A stretch of DNA of 64,000 bases from Pseudomonas mangiferae. Its GTDB lineage: Bacteria > Pseudomonadota > Gammaproteobacteria > Pseudomonadales > Pseudomonadaceae. Position 1 is the stretch's first letter. Each line of letters begins with the position of its first letter. Shown one piece after another: positions 38,594 through 47,368 of the stretch. The position numbers were made by a program, and so were the translations under genes. The notes beneath the pieces are model-generated. The model made no database searches and was not told where the DNA came from. It saw only the letters and a list, made by a program, of their open reading frames with translations. The stretch spans positions 62,001-126,000 of the forward strand of contig NZ_VJOY01000008.1 of NCBI RefSeq assembly GCF_007109405.1. The letters are read 5' to 3'.

Positions 38594-39705
38594 GGCTGCA
38601 CCTCACGCGATGAATCGGACGCCGGCGGGTTCTGGGCGATCTCCACCTGCTGCCCTTCGTAGAGGACCTGCCCACCGGCGATGACCACCTGCTCGCCGCC
38701 CTGGAGGCCTTCGGTGAGGATCACCTTGCCGGTCAGGTAGCGCGCCACCCGGACCGGGCGCAGGCGGGCCTTGCCCTCCCCGTCCAGCAGCCAGACCGCC
38801 GGGTCGTGGCCGGCCTTGGTCAGGGCGGCCCAGGGCAGCTCGACGCCCTCGCGGGCAGGTGCCTGCAGGGTCACGCTGACCACCGAGCCCAGGTCCATTC
38901 CGGCAGGCAGCGCCTTCAGCGCCACCTTCACCTGCACCGTGCCGCTCTGGGCCGATACCGTGGGCGTGATCTCGCGGACCTGACCGGTAGCCTGCACCTC
39001 CGGACGTTCCAGCAGCGCCACCTGGACTGCCTGCCCCTGGGGCGGCTCGACGAACAGCGACTCGTAGACGTTGAACACCGCGTCGCGCTCGCCGTCGCGG
39101 GCCAGGCTGAAGATGGGCGCGGTGGCCTGCACCACCTGGCCCACCTCGGCCTGGCGGGCGGTGATGATGCCCGGGGCCTCGGCCACCAGGGTGGTGTAGG
39201 ACAGTTGCTCGCGGGCATTGGCCAGTTGCGCCTCGGCCGCGGCCAGGGCGTTCTTCGCGCTGCGCTGGGTGGCCAGGGCCTGGTCGTACTCGCTGCGGCT
39301 GGTGTAGCCCTTGGGCAACAGCTTCTGCTGGCGGGCCAGGTCGACCTCGGCCAGTTTCAGGCGCGCCTGCTGGGCGCTGACCATGGCCGCAGCCGAATCC
39401 ACGTCGCTGCGCTGGTCCTTGGGGTCCAGGCGGGCCAGGGGCTGCTGGGGGGAAATTCGCTGGCCGACATCCACCAGGCGTTCGGTCATCTTGCCGCCGA
39501 TGCGGAACGACAGGTCGGTCTGTACCCGCGCCTGGATGTCGCCGGTGAGGGTCACGGTGGGCGCGAACGCGGCGGTGCTCACCTGCATCACCCGGACCCG
39601 GGGGGTTTGCGGGTCGCGGGGTTTCTTCTCCCCTCCACAGGCGGCCAGCAACGCCACGAACAGACACAGGCCGATACAACGCGGCAGTGGGGGAACGGCG
39701 GGCAT
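38590..39705 (-). CDS. triA: RND periplasmic adaptor lipoprotein, TriA-like
   Basis: The 371-residue adaptor starts MPAVPPLPRCIG, with AAAGGAG seven bases upstream of the ATG. Its lipoprotein signal ends LFVALLAACGG. The coiled hairpin region holds QQARLKLAEVDLARQQKLLP. It is the first gene of the three-gene pump operon. It is not a duplicate of triB in detail; the two adaptors are clearly diverged, suggesting a heteromeric adaptor ring as in TriA/TriB. The operon is read towards the left; a GlxA-like regulator lies upstream on the same strand. Confidence 0.83.
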   Translation of the reverse strand: MPAVPPLPRCIGLCLFVALLAACGGEKKPRDPQTPRVRVMQVSTAAFAPTVTLTGDIQARVQTDLSFRIGGKMTERLVDVGQRISPQQPLARLDPKDQRSDVDSAAAMVSAQQARLKLAEVDLARQQKLLPKGYTSRSEYDQALATQRSAKNALAAAEAQLANAREQLSYTTLVAEAPGIITARQAEVGQVVQATAPIFSLARDGERDAVFNVYESLFVEPPQGQAVQVALLERPEVQATGQVREITPTVSAQSGTVQVKVALKALPAGMDLGSVVSVTLQAPAREGVELPWAALTKAGHDPAVWLLDGEGKARLRPVRVARYLTGKVILTEGLQGGEQVVIAGGQVLYEGQQVEIAQNPPASDSSREVQP

Positions 39706-39835
39706 GCAAGCTCCTTTGCGTGTGCGGCGGAACGGGGCGTGGGGATGTCGAGGCGCCATGGCCTGGATATGCGACTGCACCGGTCGCCCCGCGGTTCCGG
39801 TCACCGCCCGCGACCGGACGGTTCTGCTCCCGCCG

Positions 39836-40792
39836 CTAGCCGCCGAAGCGCCGGCGGTAGGCCGCCGGCGCTACCCCCACCCCGGTCCGGAACGCCACCC
39901 GGAAGCTGTCCAGGGAACGGAAACCGCAACGCTCGGCCACCGCCTCGAGGGATTCGCCCCCGTGCTCCAGCAGTTCCCGGGCCCGCGCCAGGCGCGCATG
40001 TTGCAGCCAGGCCTTGGGTGTCAGGCCGGTGGCCTCCACGAAACGCCGCAGGAAGGTGCGCTCGCTCATGGCCGCGCGCCGGGCCAGGGCCTCTACCGTC
40101 AAGGGCTCGTGCAGCCGTTGGCGAGCCCACTCCAGCAGGGCGCCCAGGTCGTGGCGGGCGACCCGGGGCACCGGCGCCGGGATGAATTGCGCCTGGCCAC
40201 CCGAGCGCTGCGGTGCCGTCACCAGCCGACGCGCCACGTCGTTGGCCACCCGGCTGCCGCAGTCCCGTGCCACCAGGTGCAGGCAGGCATCGATGCCCGC
40301 GGCGCTGCCCGCGGAGGTGATGAGGTCGCCCTCGTCGACGTAGAGCACGTCCGGATCCACCGTCACCTGCGGATAACGGGCCGCCAGCTCGGCCGCGTAC
40401 CGCCAGTGGGTGGTGGCCCGCCGTCCGTCCAGCAAGCCGCTGGCAGCCAGGACGAAGACTCCCGAGCAGATGCTCAGCAGCCGCGCGCCCCGCCCATGGG
40501 CCACACGCAAGGCATCCAGCAACGGAGCGGGCGGCGTTTCCTGGCGATCGCGCCAGCCCGGCACGATGATCGTGCGGGCCTCGGCCAGCCCGTCCAGGCC
40601 CGTGTCGGTGAGCACCTGGATGCCGCCCATGGCACGCATCGGCCCCGGCTCGACGCCGACGATGCGGTGGCGGTACCAGGGGAAATCGAACTCCGGCCGC
40701 GGCAGGCCGAAGATTTCCACGGCGATGCCGAATTCGAAGGTGCACAAGCCATCGTAGGCGAGAATCGCCACCAGACCCGGATCGGCATGCAT
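39836..40792 (-). CDS. GlxA-type AraC regulator (DJ-1/PfpI-like sensor domain)
   Basis: The protein is 318 residues. The N-terminal DJ-1/PfpI-like domain (about 1-175: VAILAYDGLCTFEFGIAVEI, LLSICSGVFVLAASG with the elbow Cys) is followed by a C-terminal AraC double helix-turn-helix (about 215-315: LARRAAMSERTFLRRFVEAT, CGFRSLDSFRVAFR). Relatives sense quaternary amines, amino acids or other small metabolites. The ATG at 40792 matches the family N-terminus. It is divergent from the rhodanese gene and upstream of triABC, so either may be a target; no operator was assigned. Confidence 0.88.
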   Translation of the reverse strand: MHADPGLVAILAYDGLCTFEFGIAVEIFGLPRPEFDFPWYRHRIVGVEPGPMRAMGGIQVLTDTGLDGLAEARTIIVPGWRDRQETPPAPLLDALRVAHGRGARLLSICSGVFVLAASGLLDGRRATTHWRYAAELAARYPQVTVDPDVLYVDEGDLITSAGSAAGIDACLHLVARDCGSRVANDVARRLVTAPQRSGGQAQFIPAPVPRVARHDLGALLEWARQRLHEPLTVEALARRAAMSERTFLRRFVEATGLTPKAWLQHARLARARELLEHGGESLEAVAERCGFRSLDSFRVAFRTGVGVAPAAYRRRFGG

Positions 40793-40887
40793 TGGCGGAA
40801 AATTCCCGATAGTTGTCCGAGCCGCCACTGTAGCCGATCCGCTGGCCTCGCTACAGTGACGTCGTCCCCATCACAAGGAGCCTCGCC

Positions 40888-41316
40888 ATGAGCCTGGTCA
40901 GCCAGTTTCCCGCCGCCTCACCCGAACGGGCCGAAGCCCACTTCGCTGCCCGCCTCGCGTTCGAAACCGACTGCTCCGATGTCCATGCCTGCCTGGAAGC
41001 CGGTACTCAGGACTTCGTGCTGGCAGACGTGCGCGCCACGGCCTTCTACGCACAAGGGCATGTACCGGGCGCGATCAGCCTGCCCCAGCGCGATCTGGAC
41101 GCCGAACACCTCGCTGCGTACCCGCCTTCCACCCTGTTCGTGGTGTATTGCGCCGGCCCCCATTGCAACGGAGCCCAGCGGGCAGCCTTGAAGCTGGCGC
41201 GCCTGGGGTTCCCGGTGAAGGAAATGCTGGGCGGCATCACCGGCTGGTTGGACGAGGGTTTCGCTCTCCACCAGACAGCCGCCACCGAGCGGCCTGCCGC
41301 TGCCTGCGGGTGTTGA
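40888..41316 (+). CDS. rhodanese-like sulfurtransferase
   Basis: This 142-residue single rhodanese domain is cytosolic. The catalytic Cys is in VVYCAGPHCNGAQRAA; the CxGxxC-like loop has a second Cys and a His, unlike classic thiosulfate sulfurtransferases. VLADVRATAFYAQGHVPGAISLP is the usual substrate-side motif, and GGITGWLDEGF ends the domain. The C-terminus ends in AAACGC with two further Cys. The function is probably persulfide or other thiol chemistry; the sulfur acceptor is unknown. AAGGAG before the ATG supports the start. Confidence 0.88.
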   Translation: MSLVSQFPAASPERAEAHFAARLAFETDCSDVHACLEAGTQDFVLADVRATAFYAQGHVPGAISLPQRDLDAEHLAAYPPSTLFVVYCAGPHCNGAQRAALKLARLGFPVKEMLGGITGWLDEGFALHQTAATERPAAACGC

Positions 41317-41380
41317 GAGAACGGTGGATGACTGTGCTGTAGGGGCCGCGGTTGGCCGGGCGAGCCTACCGAAGCGGGCC

Positions 41381-41980
41381 TTAAAGGCCGATGGGCCGGC
41401 GCCCCGCCAGGGCGTGGGCCAGGGTGCCGCCGTCCACCAGTTCCAACTCGCCCCCCAGTGGAACGCCATGGGCGATCCGTGAAGTCACCAACGGCTTGGA
41501 CGCCAGCAACTGGGCGATGTAGTGGGCGGTGGCTTCGCCTTCAACCGTCGGATTGGTGGCCAGGATGACTTCGGCGAAGCCCCCCTCCTCCACCCGCTGC
41601 ACCAGTTCGGGCACGCCGATGGCGTCGGGACCGCGCCCGTCCAGGGGCGAGAGGTGCCCCTTGAGCACGAAGTAGCGCCCCCGGTAGCCGGTCTGCTCCA
41701 CCGCGAACACGTCCATCGGGCCTTCCACTACGCACAGCAGGGAATCGTCGCGGCGCGGATCGGCGCAGAAGCCGCACAACTCATCCTCGCTGAGGGTACG
41801 GCAGCGGCTGCAATAACCGATGCCCTCCATGGCCTGGGTCAGGGCCTGGGCCAGACGCAACCCGCCGCTGCGGTCACGCTCGAGCAGCTGCAACGCCATG
41901 CGCTGGGCGGTTTTCTGTCCCACGCCGGGCAGCACGCGCAGGGCTTCGATCAACTGGCGGATCAACGGGCTGAAGCTCAT
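41381..41980 (-). CDS. recR: recombination mediator RecR
   Basis: This 199-residue RecR works with RecF and RecO to load RecA at single-strand gaps. A helix-hairpin-helix ([13 protein letters not shown]), a zinc finger ([16 protein letters not shown]) and a Toprim domain ([14 protein letters not shown]) are visible in order. The start [10 protein letters not shown] at 41980 is preferred over the GTG two codons upstream, which is rare in the family. The order dnaX-ybaB-recR on one strand is conserved, though a terminator-like hairpin lies between ybaB and recR here. Confidence 0.95.
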   Translation of the reverse strand: MSFSPLIRQLIEALRVLPGVGQKTAQRMALQLLERDRSGGLRLAQALTQAMEGIGYCSRCRTLSEDELCGFCADPRRDDSLLCVVEGPMDVFAVEQTGYRGRYFVLKGHLSPLDGRGPDAIGVPELVQRVEEGGFAEVILATNPTVEGEATAHYIAQLLASKPLVTSRIAHGVPLGGELELVDGGTLAHALAGRRPIGL

Positions 41981-42040
41981 GGCCACCTACGGCATCGGGA
42001 TACACGGGCACACGCGGCAGGACACCGCGTGAAGAAATCG

Positions 42041-42061
42041 AAAAACGCGCCTTAGGCGCGC
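42041..42061 (-). terminator. terminator-like hairpin between ybaB and recR
   Basis: Read on the minus strand, CGCGCC-TAA-GGCGCG is followed by TTTTT. The stem is six pairs with a three-base loop. It may attenuate transcription entering recR. Confidence 0.65.
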
Positions 42062-42104
42062 TTTCCAGAACGACCACGCCAGGGCCGGGCCCCGGCAGGA
42101 AGGG

Positions 42105-42431
42105 TCAGAACGGCATCTTGAAGCCGGGCGGCAACTGTAGGCCTGCGGTCATGCCGGACATCTTCTCCTGGCTGTTCTGCTCGATCTTGCGCACGGCATC
42201 GTTCACCGCGGCAGCGATCAGGTCTTCGAGGATTTCCTTGTCCTCCTGCATCAGGCTGTCGTCCAGGCTGACACGCTTGACGTCGTGCCGGCCGGTCATC
42301 ACCACGGACACCAGCCCGGCGCCGGACTGGCCGGTGATCTCCGCATTGGCCAGCTCTTCCTGCATCTTCTGCATCTTTTCCTGCATTTGCTGGGCCTGCT
42401 TCATCAGACCCGCCATGCCACCCTTCATCAT
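42105..42431 (-). CDS. ybaB: nucleoid-associated protein YbaB/EbfC family
   Basis: The protein is 108 residues. It begins with two Met codons ([16 protein letters not shown]) after GAGGT, and its length and sequence match the P. aeruginosa protein closely. A helical N-terminus ([15 protein letters not shown]) and [19 protein letters not shown] are typical. It is a dimeric DNA-binding protein of unclear exact role. It is located 10 bases downstream of dnaX and upstream of recR, the conserved replication-repair cluster. Confidence 0.95.
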   Translation of the reverse strand: MMKGGMAGLMKQAQQMQEKMQKMQEELANAEITGQSGAGLVSVVMTGRHDVKRVSLDDSLMQEDKEILEDLIAAAVNDAVRKIEQNSQEKMSGMTAGLQLPPGFKMPF

Positions 42432-42441
42432 GGTGAATACC

Positions 42442-44526
42442 TCAACGTTCCAGGGGTTCAATGGAATCGGCGCGGACCACCGCGGCGAATTGTTCGATCA
42501 TTCTGCGCACCAGCGGATCGTCGGCGATCGCCTGCTCCGCCTCGCGCTGGCGCAGCGCACGCCTGCGGGCCGCGGCCTGGGCCGGGGTTTCCTGCTCCGG
42601 CTTGACGATCTCCACGGTCAGCGTGAGCGGGCGCCCGATGCACTGGCTGAGGGCGTCGTTCAGGCGCCGCTGCTGGGTCGCGTTGAACAGCGCGCTCTGG
42701 GCCGGGTCGAGGTGCAGCACCCAGGCGTCGCCGTCCCGGGCCACCAGCGTGCAGTTGGCGGCGATGCTGCCGGTCATGCCGGATATGCCCAGGCGCGGGT
42801 ACAGCTCCAGCCACTCCGCGGCCAGGCCGGTGGCCGGCGCCACGTCAGGCAACGCCTCGACGGCCGGGGCCTGCGGCTCCTCGGGCTCCAGGCCGTAGCT
42901 GAAGGCATCCGCATCCACTTCGTAGTAGGCGTCATCGGCCAGGGGCGGCTCGTCATCGTCGTCCTCGGCCGCCGCCGTGTCGATGGTCAGCACCGTGGAG
43001 ACGGCCGCCACCGCTTCGCGCTCCGCCTCGGCTTCCGCCGACAGCGGCACGTCCTCCACCGGGATCGCGTCCACGGTCGGCTCGAGAGCGGGTTCCGACG
43101 GCTCGGCGGTCGGGCGAGGGTCTTCCCACGGCAGGTCCAGGACAGGCGCGTCCGACGTATCCGCCTCCACGGCGACCGGCTCGGGCTCGGGGGGCATCAC
43201 GGAAGCGGCCGCGTCGGGAAGCGCTTCGGTCGCAGAAGGCGGTTGGGCCGGCGCCTCGGGTTGTACTTCAGGTGCAGGTGCAGGTGCAGGTGCAGGTGCA
43301 GGTGCAGGTGCAGGTGCAGCAGGCTGGGGGGCGGCGATCGGCGGCGCAACGATGGACGGGCCGGCCACCGCGGCGGGGGAGTCAGCCGTGGCCCTGCTGA
43401 CTCCCGGGTCCTTTAGGGGCGATCGGGGAGCGCCATCAGCGTCCGCCGGACGGAACGCCAGCATCCGCAGCAGCGCCATCTCGAAACCGCCCCGGGGGTC
43501 CGGCGCCAGGGGCAAGTCGCGGCGACCGATCAGGCCCATCTGGTAGTAGAACTGCACGTCTTCGGCGGGCAGCGCGCCGGCCAGCGCCATCACCCGCTCA
43601 CGGTCACCCTGGCCATTATCCACGGCGTCCGGCAGCACCTGGGCCACGGCGACCCGGTGCAGCACGTTGAGCATCTCGGTAAGTACGCCGGACCAGTCGG
43701 GACCTTGTTCCGCCAGGTGTCGCACCGCCTCCAGCAAGGCCCGCGCATCGCCCTCGATCAGGGCATGCAGGACGCCATAGACCTGACCGTGGTCCAGTGT
43801 GCCGAGCATGGCGCGTACGTCCGCAGCGATCACCTTGCCCTCGCCGAACGCGATGGCCTGGTCGGTGAGGCTCATGGCGTCGCGCATCGAACCGTCCGCG
43901 GCGCGCCCCAGGAGCCAGAGGGCATCCTCCTCGAACGGCACGCTCTCGGCCTGGAGGACGTGTGTGAGGTGCTCGACCACCCGCTCAGGCGGCATGTTCT
44001 TCAGGGAGAACTGCAGGCAACGGGACAGGATGGTGACCGGCAGCTTCTGCGGATCAGTGGTGGCCAACAGGAACTTGACGTGGGGCGGCGGCTCTTCGAG
44101 GGTCTTGAGCAGCGCATTGAACGAGTGCGTGGACAGCATGTGCACTTCGTCGATCAGGTAGACCTTGTAGCGGCCCCGGCTAGGGGCGTACTGGACGTTG
44201 TCCAGCAGCTCGCGGGTATCTTCCACCTTGGTGCGGCTGGCGGCATCCACCTCGATCAGGTCGACGAAACGCCCCTCGTCGATCTCCCGGCAGACCGAGC
44301 ACACACCACAAGGCACCGAGCCGACGCCGGTTTCGCAATTCAGGCACTTGGCGAGGATCCGCGCGATAGTGGTCTTGCCCACCCCGCGAGTTCCGGTGAA
44401 CAGGTAGGCGTGGTGCAGGCGCTGGTTGTCCAGGGCGTTGATCAAGGCCTTGAGCACGTGCGTCTGTCCGACCATCTCGCGGAAGGAACGGGGACGCCAT
44501 TTACGGGCAAGGACTTGATAACTCAT
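42442..44526 (-). CDS. dnaX: DNA polymerase III tau (and gamma) subunit DnaX
   Basis: The 694-residue clamp-loader ATPase has Walker [14 protein letters not shown], a zinc module ([19 protein letters not shown]), the [14 protein letters not shown] box and sensor [10 protein letters not shown]. The variable middle (about residues 380-560) is Pro/Ala/Glu-rich and contains an Ala-Pro tract encoded by eight perfect GGTGCA repeats. The tau C-terminal domain follows. The start is [14 protein letters not shown] saw no A6-type slippery heptamer in the coding strand, so gamma production by the E. coli mechanism is not evident. Confidence 0.95.
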   Translation of the reverse strand: MSYQVLARKWRPRSFREMVGQTHVLKALINALDNQRLHHAYLFTGTRGVGKTTIARILAKCLNCETGVGSVPCGVCSVCREIDEGRFVDLIEVDAASRTKVEDTRELLDNVQYAPSRGRYKVYLIDEVHMLSTHSFNALLKTLEEPPPHVKFLLATTDPQKLPVTILSRCLQFSLKNMPPERVVEHLTHVLQAESVPFEEDALWLLGRAADGSMRDAMSLTDQAIAFGEGKVIAADVRAMLGTLDHGQVYGVLHALIEGDARALLEAVRHLAEQGPDWSGVLTEMLNVLHRVAVAQVLPDAVDNGQGDRERVMALAGALPAEDVQFYYQMGLIGRRDLPLAPDPRGGFEMALLRMLAFRPADADGAPRSPLKDPGVSRATADSPAAVAGPSIVAPPIAAPQPAAPAPAPAPAPAPAPAPEVQPEAPAQPPSATEALPDAAASVMPPEPEPVAVEADTSDAPVLDLPWEDPRPTAEPSEPALEPTVDAIPVEDVPLSAEAEAEREAVAAVSTVLTIDTAAAEDDDDEPPLADDAYYEVDADAFSYGLEPEEPQAPAVEALPDVAPATGLAAEWLELYPRLGISGMTGSIAANCTLVARDGDAWVLHLDPAQSALFNATQQRRLNDALSQCIGRPLTLTVEIVKPEQETPAQAAARRRALRQREAEQAIADDPLVRRMIEQFAAVVRADSIEPLER
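43271..43318 (+). repeat. eight perfect GGTGCA hexamers inside dnaX
   Basis: Forty-eight bases of perfect 6-base tandem repeat encode (Ala-Pro)n in the tau linker on the minus strand. Length changes by slippage would stay in frame. Confidence 0.95.
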
Positions 44527-44696
44527 CGAAAACCATCGCTGCGAAACGCCAGGCCCACGACGGGGCGAAGAATGCCGGCCGCATCCGCCAGCCCACGCGG
44601 GCCGGCGGATTTCGGCGGGCACACACTCTATCACAGCGATCCGGGTGTTCCATCCTCGCCCTCCCCCGGGACGTCACCCTGCCGACAGGCCTGCAT

Positions 44697-45014
44697 TCAC
44701 TTGTCCAGGCGGCGCCCGGACCAGCGCAGCAGCAGTTCCCGAACGCTGCCGACGCCAAGAAAGCCGATGCCGCCGCCGATGGCAATGGCCAGTCCGGCGG
44801 GCCAGGCCATGTACTCGATCAGGCTTGCTGCGCTGAGGCTCAGCGCGCCGCACAACAACGCCTCCAGGAGGATGCGGAAGGCACGCAGGTCCGTGCCGTC
44901 ATAGAGGGCCCGCAGAGTGGCGATGACGCTGGCCATCAGCGCGCCCTGCCACGGGATCGGTAGGGAAAAGGCCTGCCACAGCGAAGCCCAGAACAGAGGG
45001 TCTTTGTCCGACAT
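44697..45014 (-). CDS. phage holin, lambda family-like
   Basis: The protein is 105 residues, starting MSDKDPLFWASLWQAF. Three hydrophobic segments (about 12-30, 48-68, 72-95) and a basic C-terminus (RELLLRWSGRRLDK) are the holin layout. It resembles the lambda-family holins of Pseudomonas phages and tailocins. Holins permeabilise the inner membrane to release an endolysin; no endolysin gene is beside it here. It is likely a leftover of, or recruited from, a phage, together with the next two genes. Confidence 0.68.
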   Translation of the reverse strand: MSDKDPLFWASLWQAFSLPIPWQGALMASVIATLRALYDGTDLRAFRILLEALLCGALSLSAASLIEYMAWPAGLAIAIGGGIGFLGVGSVRELLLRWSGRRLDK

Positions 45015-45168
45015 GGTCGTAATCTCGCTGAAAAGAGAAGCCCGCACGCGCCAGGCGAAGGAGGGTCAGGACGACCGCTCGGCATAACGGGAAGGCCGCG
45101 AAGGGAAGCGGAGCCGGGCTCGCGGCGTGCCCGGCAGAGCGTCCTCGCGGGCGCGAGGACTGGACGGA

Positions 45169-45822
45169 TTACGAGACGCGACGCAGAGGAACGATAGCGC
45201 CCTCTTCTGTCGCGGTTGCCTGGAGTACCTGGGCATCCAGTTCGGCGCAGGTGGCGAAGCAGGCCTCGACATAGTCCGCCCATAGGCGGCGCCAGGCCCG
45301 CCTTTTCCGGGTGACTCCATAGACGTGGGCCATCCAGGCACGAAACGCATCCGGACGAGACGAGGCGATCGCCTGAGGGCACACCCCTGATAACCGCAGC
45401 GCGCGATAACGAGCCAGGACATCGCCGGCCACCCGCCGGGCCATGGCCAGGTCCGTGGGCCAGCGCTCCAACCGGTCATGGGCGAAGGTCACGACCGCGG
45501 CTTCTGCCGTCTCGCAGTGCTCCCGAACAGGACAGTCACCATATAAATAGTGCCCGAACGCGCCGAGGTAGCCAGGCAACCTGCCAGGCAGGAATTTCAT
45601 CTGGGTTGCCGAGACGTCATGAGCTGCGCGTTTGGGCGCTGTCGGCTCCAGACATCGACGTGAAAAATACGTAAAACCCGATTCGCCCGTAAAAATATGG
45701 GAAGAACCTCTGTCAACGTCTCGTTTAAAGGTAACCTCCGCAGTGCTGCAGATGCCCTGAAGACCTACTTCACCGGATATCTCATGGGGACACGATGGAG
45801 ATGACTGGATTGCCTGATACAT
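45169..45822 (-). CDS. unknown protein of the phage-like islet
   Basis: This encodes 217 residues from an ATG at 45822 with GGGAG seven bases upstream. An internal ATG at 45600 would give 143 residues with a weaker site. The C-terminal part is basic and helical (RLERWPTDLAMARRVAGDVL, VTRKRRAWRRLWADYVEACF); the first 73 codons are AT-richer. No family is recognised. It is divergent from the S24 repressor across a short AT-rich region, the usual position for a repressed target. It could be a regulator or phage-derived gene. Confidence 0.5.
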   Translation of the reverse strand: MYQAIQSSPSCPHEISGEVGLQGICSTAEVTFKRDVDRGSSHIFTGESGFTYFSRRCLEPTAPKRAAHDVSATQMKFLPGRLPGYLGAFGHYLYGDCPVREHCETAEAAVVTFAHDRLERWPTDLAMARRVAGDVLARYRALRLSGVCPQAIASSRPDAFRAWMAHVYGVTRKRRAWRRLWADYVEACFATCAELDAQVLQATATEEGAIVPLRRVS

Positions 45823-45910
45823 GAGGGAACTCCCTTTCCAAAAGCACTCCTATAGATTATTTTATGGATATTCCCATTTGCAAGCTCATAGGCATACCCG
45901 TAGGATGAAC
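45640..45910. other. AT-rich segment around the repressor promoter region
   Basis: This stretch, especially 45840-45900, is far lower in GC than its surroundings. It contains AGGGA-AC-TCCCT over the ribosome site of the leftward gene and TATAGATTATTTTATGG near the expected repressor promoter. Base composition suggests foreign origin. Operators are likely here, but I could not define a repeated site. Confidence 0.5.
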
Positions 45911-45913
45911 GGC

Positions 45914-46645
45914 ATGGACTTCAAAGATCGCTTGAAAACCGCCCGCCGCCACGCCGGTTTGAACCAGACCGAGCTGGCCAAGCGCTGCGGCATGACCCAG
46001 ACCTCCATCTCCGATCTGGAGCGTGGCAAATCCGTCTCCACGTCATTCGTCGCCAACCTCGCCTACGCCTGTGGCGTCGACCCGCTGTGGCTGGCGAACG
46101 GTGCCGGCCAGATGATCCCGGCGCCAGCGCCCAAGGTGGCGGAAGCCTCTCTGTTCGGCTCCATCGCGCCCTGGGACAGCGACACCCCGCTGGAGAACGA
46201 TGAAGTCACCCTGCCACTGTTCAAGGAAGTGGAGTTGTCGGCGGGCAGTGGCTCGACCCAGGTCCTGGAACTGCCAGGGCGGAAAATCCGACTGGCCCGC
46301 TCGACCCTGCGGGAAGCCGGCGTAGAACCGGAAAACGCCGTCATCGCCATCGTGTCCGGCAACAGCATGGAGCGGCTGATCCTCGATGGCGCGGGCATCG
46401 GCATCGACCGTGGTACCACCCATATCATGGACGGTGAAATCTACGCGTTCGACCATGACGGCATGCTACGGGTGAAGTACCTGTACCGCCTTCCCGGTGG
46501 TGGCCTGCGCCTTCGCAGCGAGAACAGCGAGGAGCATCCGGACGAGATCTATTCGGCCGAACAGGCCGCGAACATCCGCATCCTCGGCTGGGTGTTCTGG
46601 TGGTCCACCGTCCGCCGTCGCCGTGGCGCACCGCTGGCTCGCTAG
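45914..46645 (+). CDS. phage-type repressor, XRE helix-turn-helix plus S24 peptidase domain
   Basis: The 243-residue CI/LexA-like repressor starts MDFKDRLKTARRHAG, with AGGA upstream; an ATG three codons earlier is an alternative. The helix-turn-helix (about 15-60: NQTELAKRCGMTQTSISDLE) is followed by an S24 domain with catalytic Ser in SGNSMERLI and Lys in LRVKYLYR. Such repressors self-cleave when RecA is activated, and in Pseudomonas the PrtR relatives hold pyocin genes silent. The neighbours (unknown gene, holin) are divergent and may be its targets. Confidence 0.85.
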   Translation: MDFKDRLKTARRHAGLNQTELAKRCGMTQTSISDLERGKSVSTSFVANLAYACGVDPLWLANGAGQMIPAPAPKVAEASLFGSIAPWDSDTPLENDEVTLPLFKEVELSAGSGSTQVLELPGRKIRLARSTLREAGVEPENAVIAIVSGNSMERLILDGAGIGIDRGTTHIMDGEIYAFDHDGMLRVKYLYRLPGGGLRLRSENSEEHPDEIYSAEQAANIRILGWVFWWSTVRRRRGAPLAR

Positions 46646-46663
46646 AGGGCTTTACAGGCCCTC
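46645..46663 (+). terminator. stem-loop at the end of the repressor gene
   Basis: GAGGGC-TTTACAG-GCCCTC overlaps the last base of the stop codon. There is no T-run; it is a weak terminator candidate. Confidence 0.4.
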
Positions 46664-47009
46664 AGCGACCTGCTAGGTTGGCCGGGTTCGTACCAAGTTG
46701 AAAGTCAATGCGGCCTCGCTCCCGATGCCGCCTCGATGGTCAGAGCGCTTCTGAAGCAGTTCCGCCCAAGCCGAACGTGAAGCCGACATCCTGCCACCTT
46801 GCCAATTGATCAGCGCCGCCCTGGGTTAGAACCTTGCCTGGGCGATCCCTGCCACCCCACGTACAAACCGGCCGAAGAAACGCATCATGCGGAACTTTCC
46901 CAGGCTGCCCTTGCTCCGATAAGGCTCATTCCGTCTATCCGGTTTGGATAGCGACTTCGGAGCGTCTTGCTTCGTGGCGCATTGCCACACCTGTGTAGGA
47001 AACGATCAC
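46646..47009. other. 364-base gap after the repressor gene
   Basis: I see no convincing gene. It contains the stem-loop at the repressor end and an inverted repeat CTATCC-GGTTT-GGATAG at 46935-46951, about 60 bases before the next ATG, which may be an operator. Part of it may be decayed phage sequence, but no remnant could be recognised. Confidence 0.5.
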
Positions 47010-47237
47010 ATGTCCATTCAACATCAAGCCCAAGTCGCGATGAGCGCACTCAGCCAAGCCTTCTCCCCCCTCACCTGCCATTTCCTGGCGGAGACACGCA
47101 AGGGCGGCTTCAGCTTCACCGTGGTCAACGAATACGGCATCGCCCGCCATACCGAGCGACTGTATCCCGACCAGTACCTGGCGACCGAACGCCTGCAAAC
47201 GGTCATCGCCCGCGCCCGAAAAGCGCTGGTTGCCTGA
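47010..47237 (+). CDS. 75-residue conserved Pseudomonas small protein
   Basis: The protein is 75 residues starting MSIQHQAQVAMSAL. It has a mixed alpha/beta look with VVNEYGIARHTERLYPDQY in the middle. TAGGAAAC precedes the ATG. The frame is open to 46944, but the extra N-terminus is Cys/His-rich and not family-like. Similar short proteins occur widely in Pseudomonas as far as I recall; no function is known. A good intrinsic terminator follows within ten bases, so it is a single-gene unit. Confidence 0.72.
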   Translation: MSIQHQAQVAMSALSQAFSPLTCHFLAETRKGGFSFTVVNEYGIARHTERLYPDQYLATERLQTVIARARKALVA

Positions 47238-47242
47238 TCCGA

Positions 47243-47270
47243 GGGGCCTGCAAGGCCCCCATTCCTTTTT
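47243..47270 (+). terminator. rho-independent terminator
   Basis: GGGGCC-TGCAA-GGCCCC is followed by CATTCCTTTTT, directly after the 75-residue gene. Confidence 0.85.
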
Positions 47271-47368
47271 CCAACGCCAATACCGATACGCCCATGACCC
47301 GACAGGTCGTGGCGATCGCGCGCGTCGCACGTAAAAAGAGAGAGGAAAGGGAAACGCTTGATGATGGA

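Noticed and set aside
43271-43318. tandem repeat as a CRISPR-like array
   Set aside because: The unit is six bases with no spacers and lies in a coding frame.
42442-44526. programmed frameshift in dnaX
   Set aside because: No A-rich slippery heptamer like that of E. coli was seen on the coding strand.
44697-46645. complete prophage or tailocin cluster
   Set aside because: No tail, capsid, integrase, endolysin or attachment repeats were found around the holin and repressor.
46944-47009. longer N-terminus for the 75-residue protein
   Set aside because: The extra 22 residues are Cys/His-rich and lack a ribosome site; the ATG at 47010 fits better.
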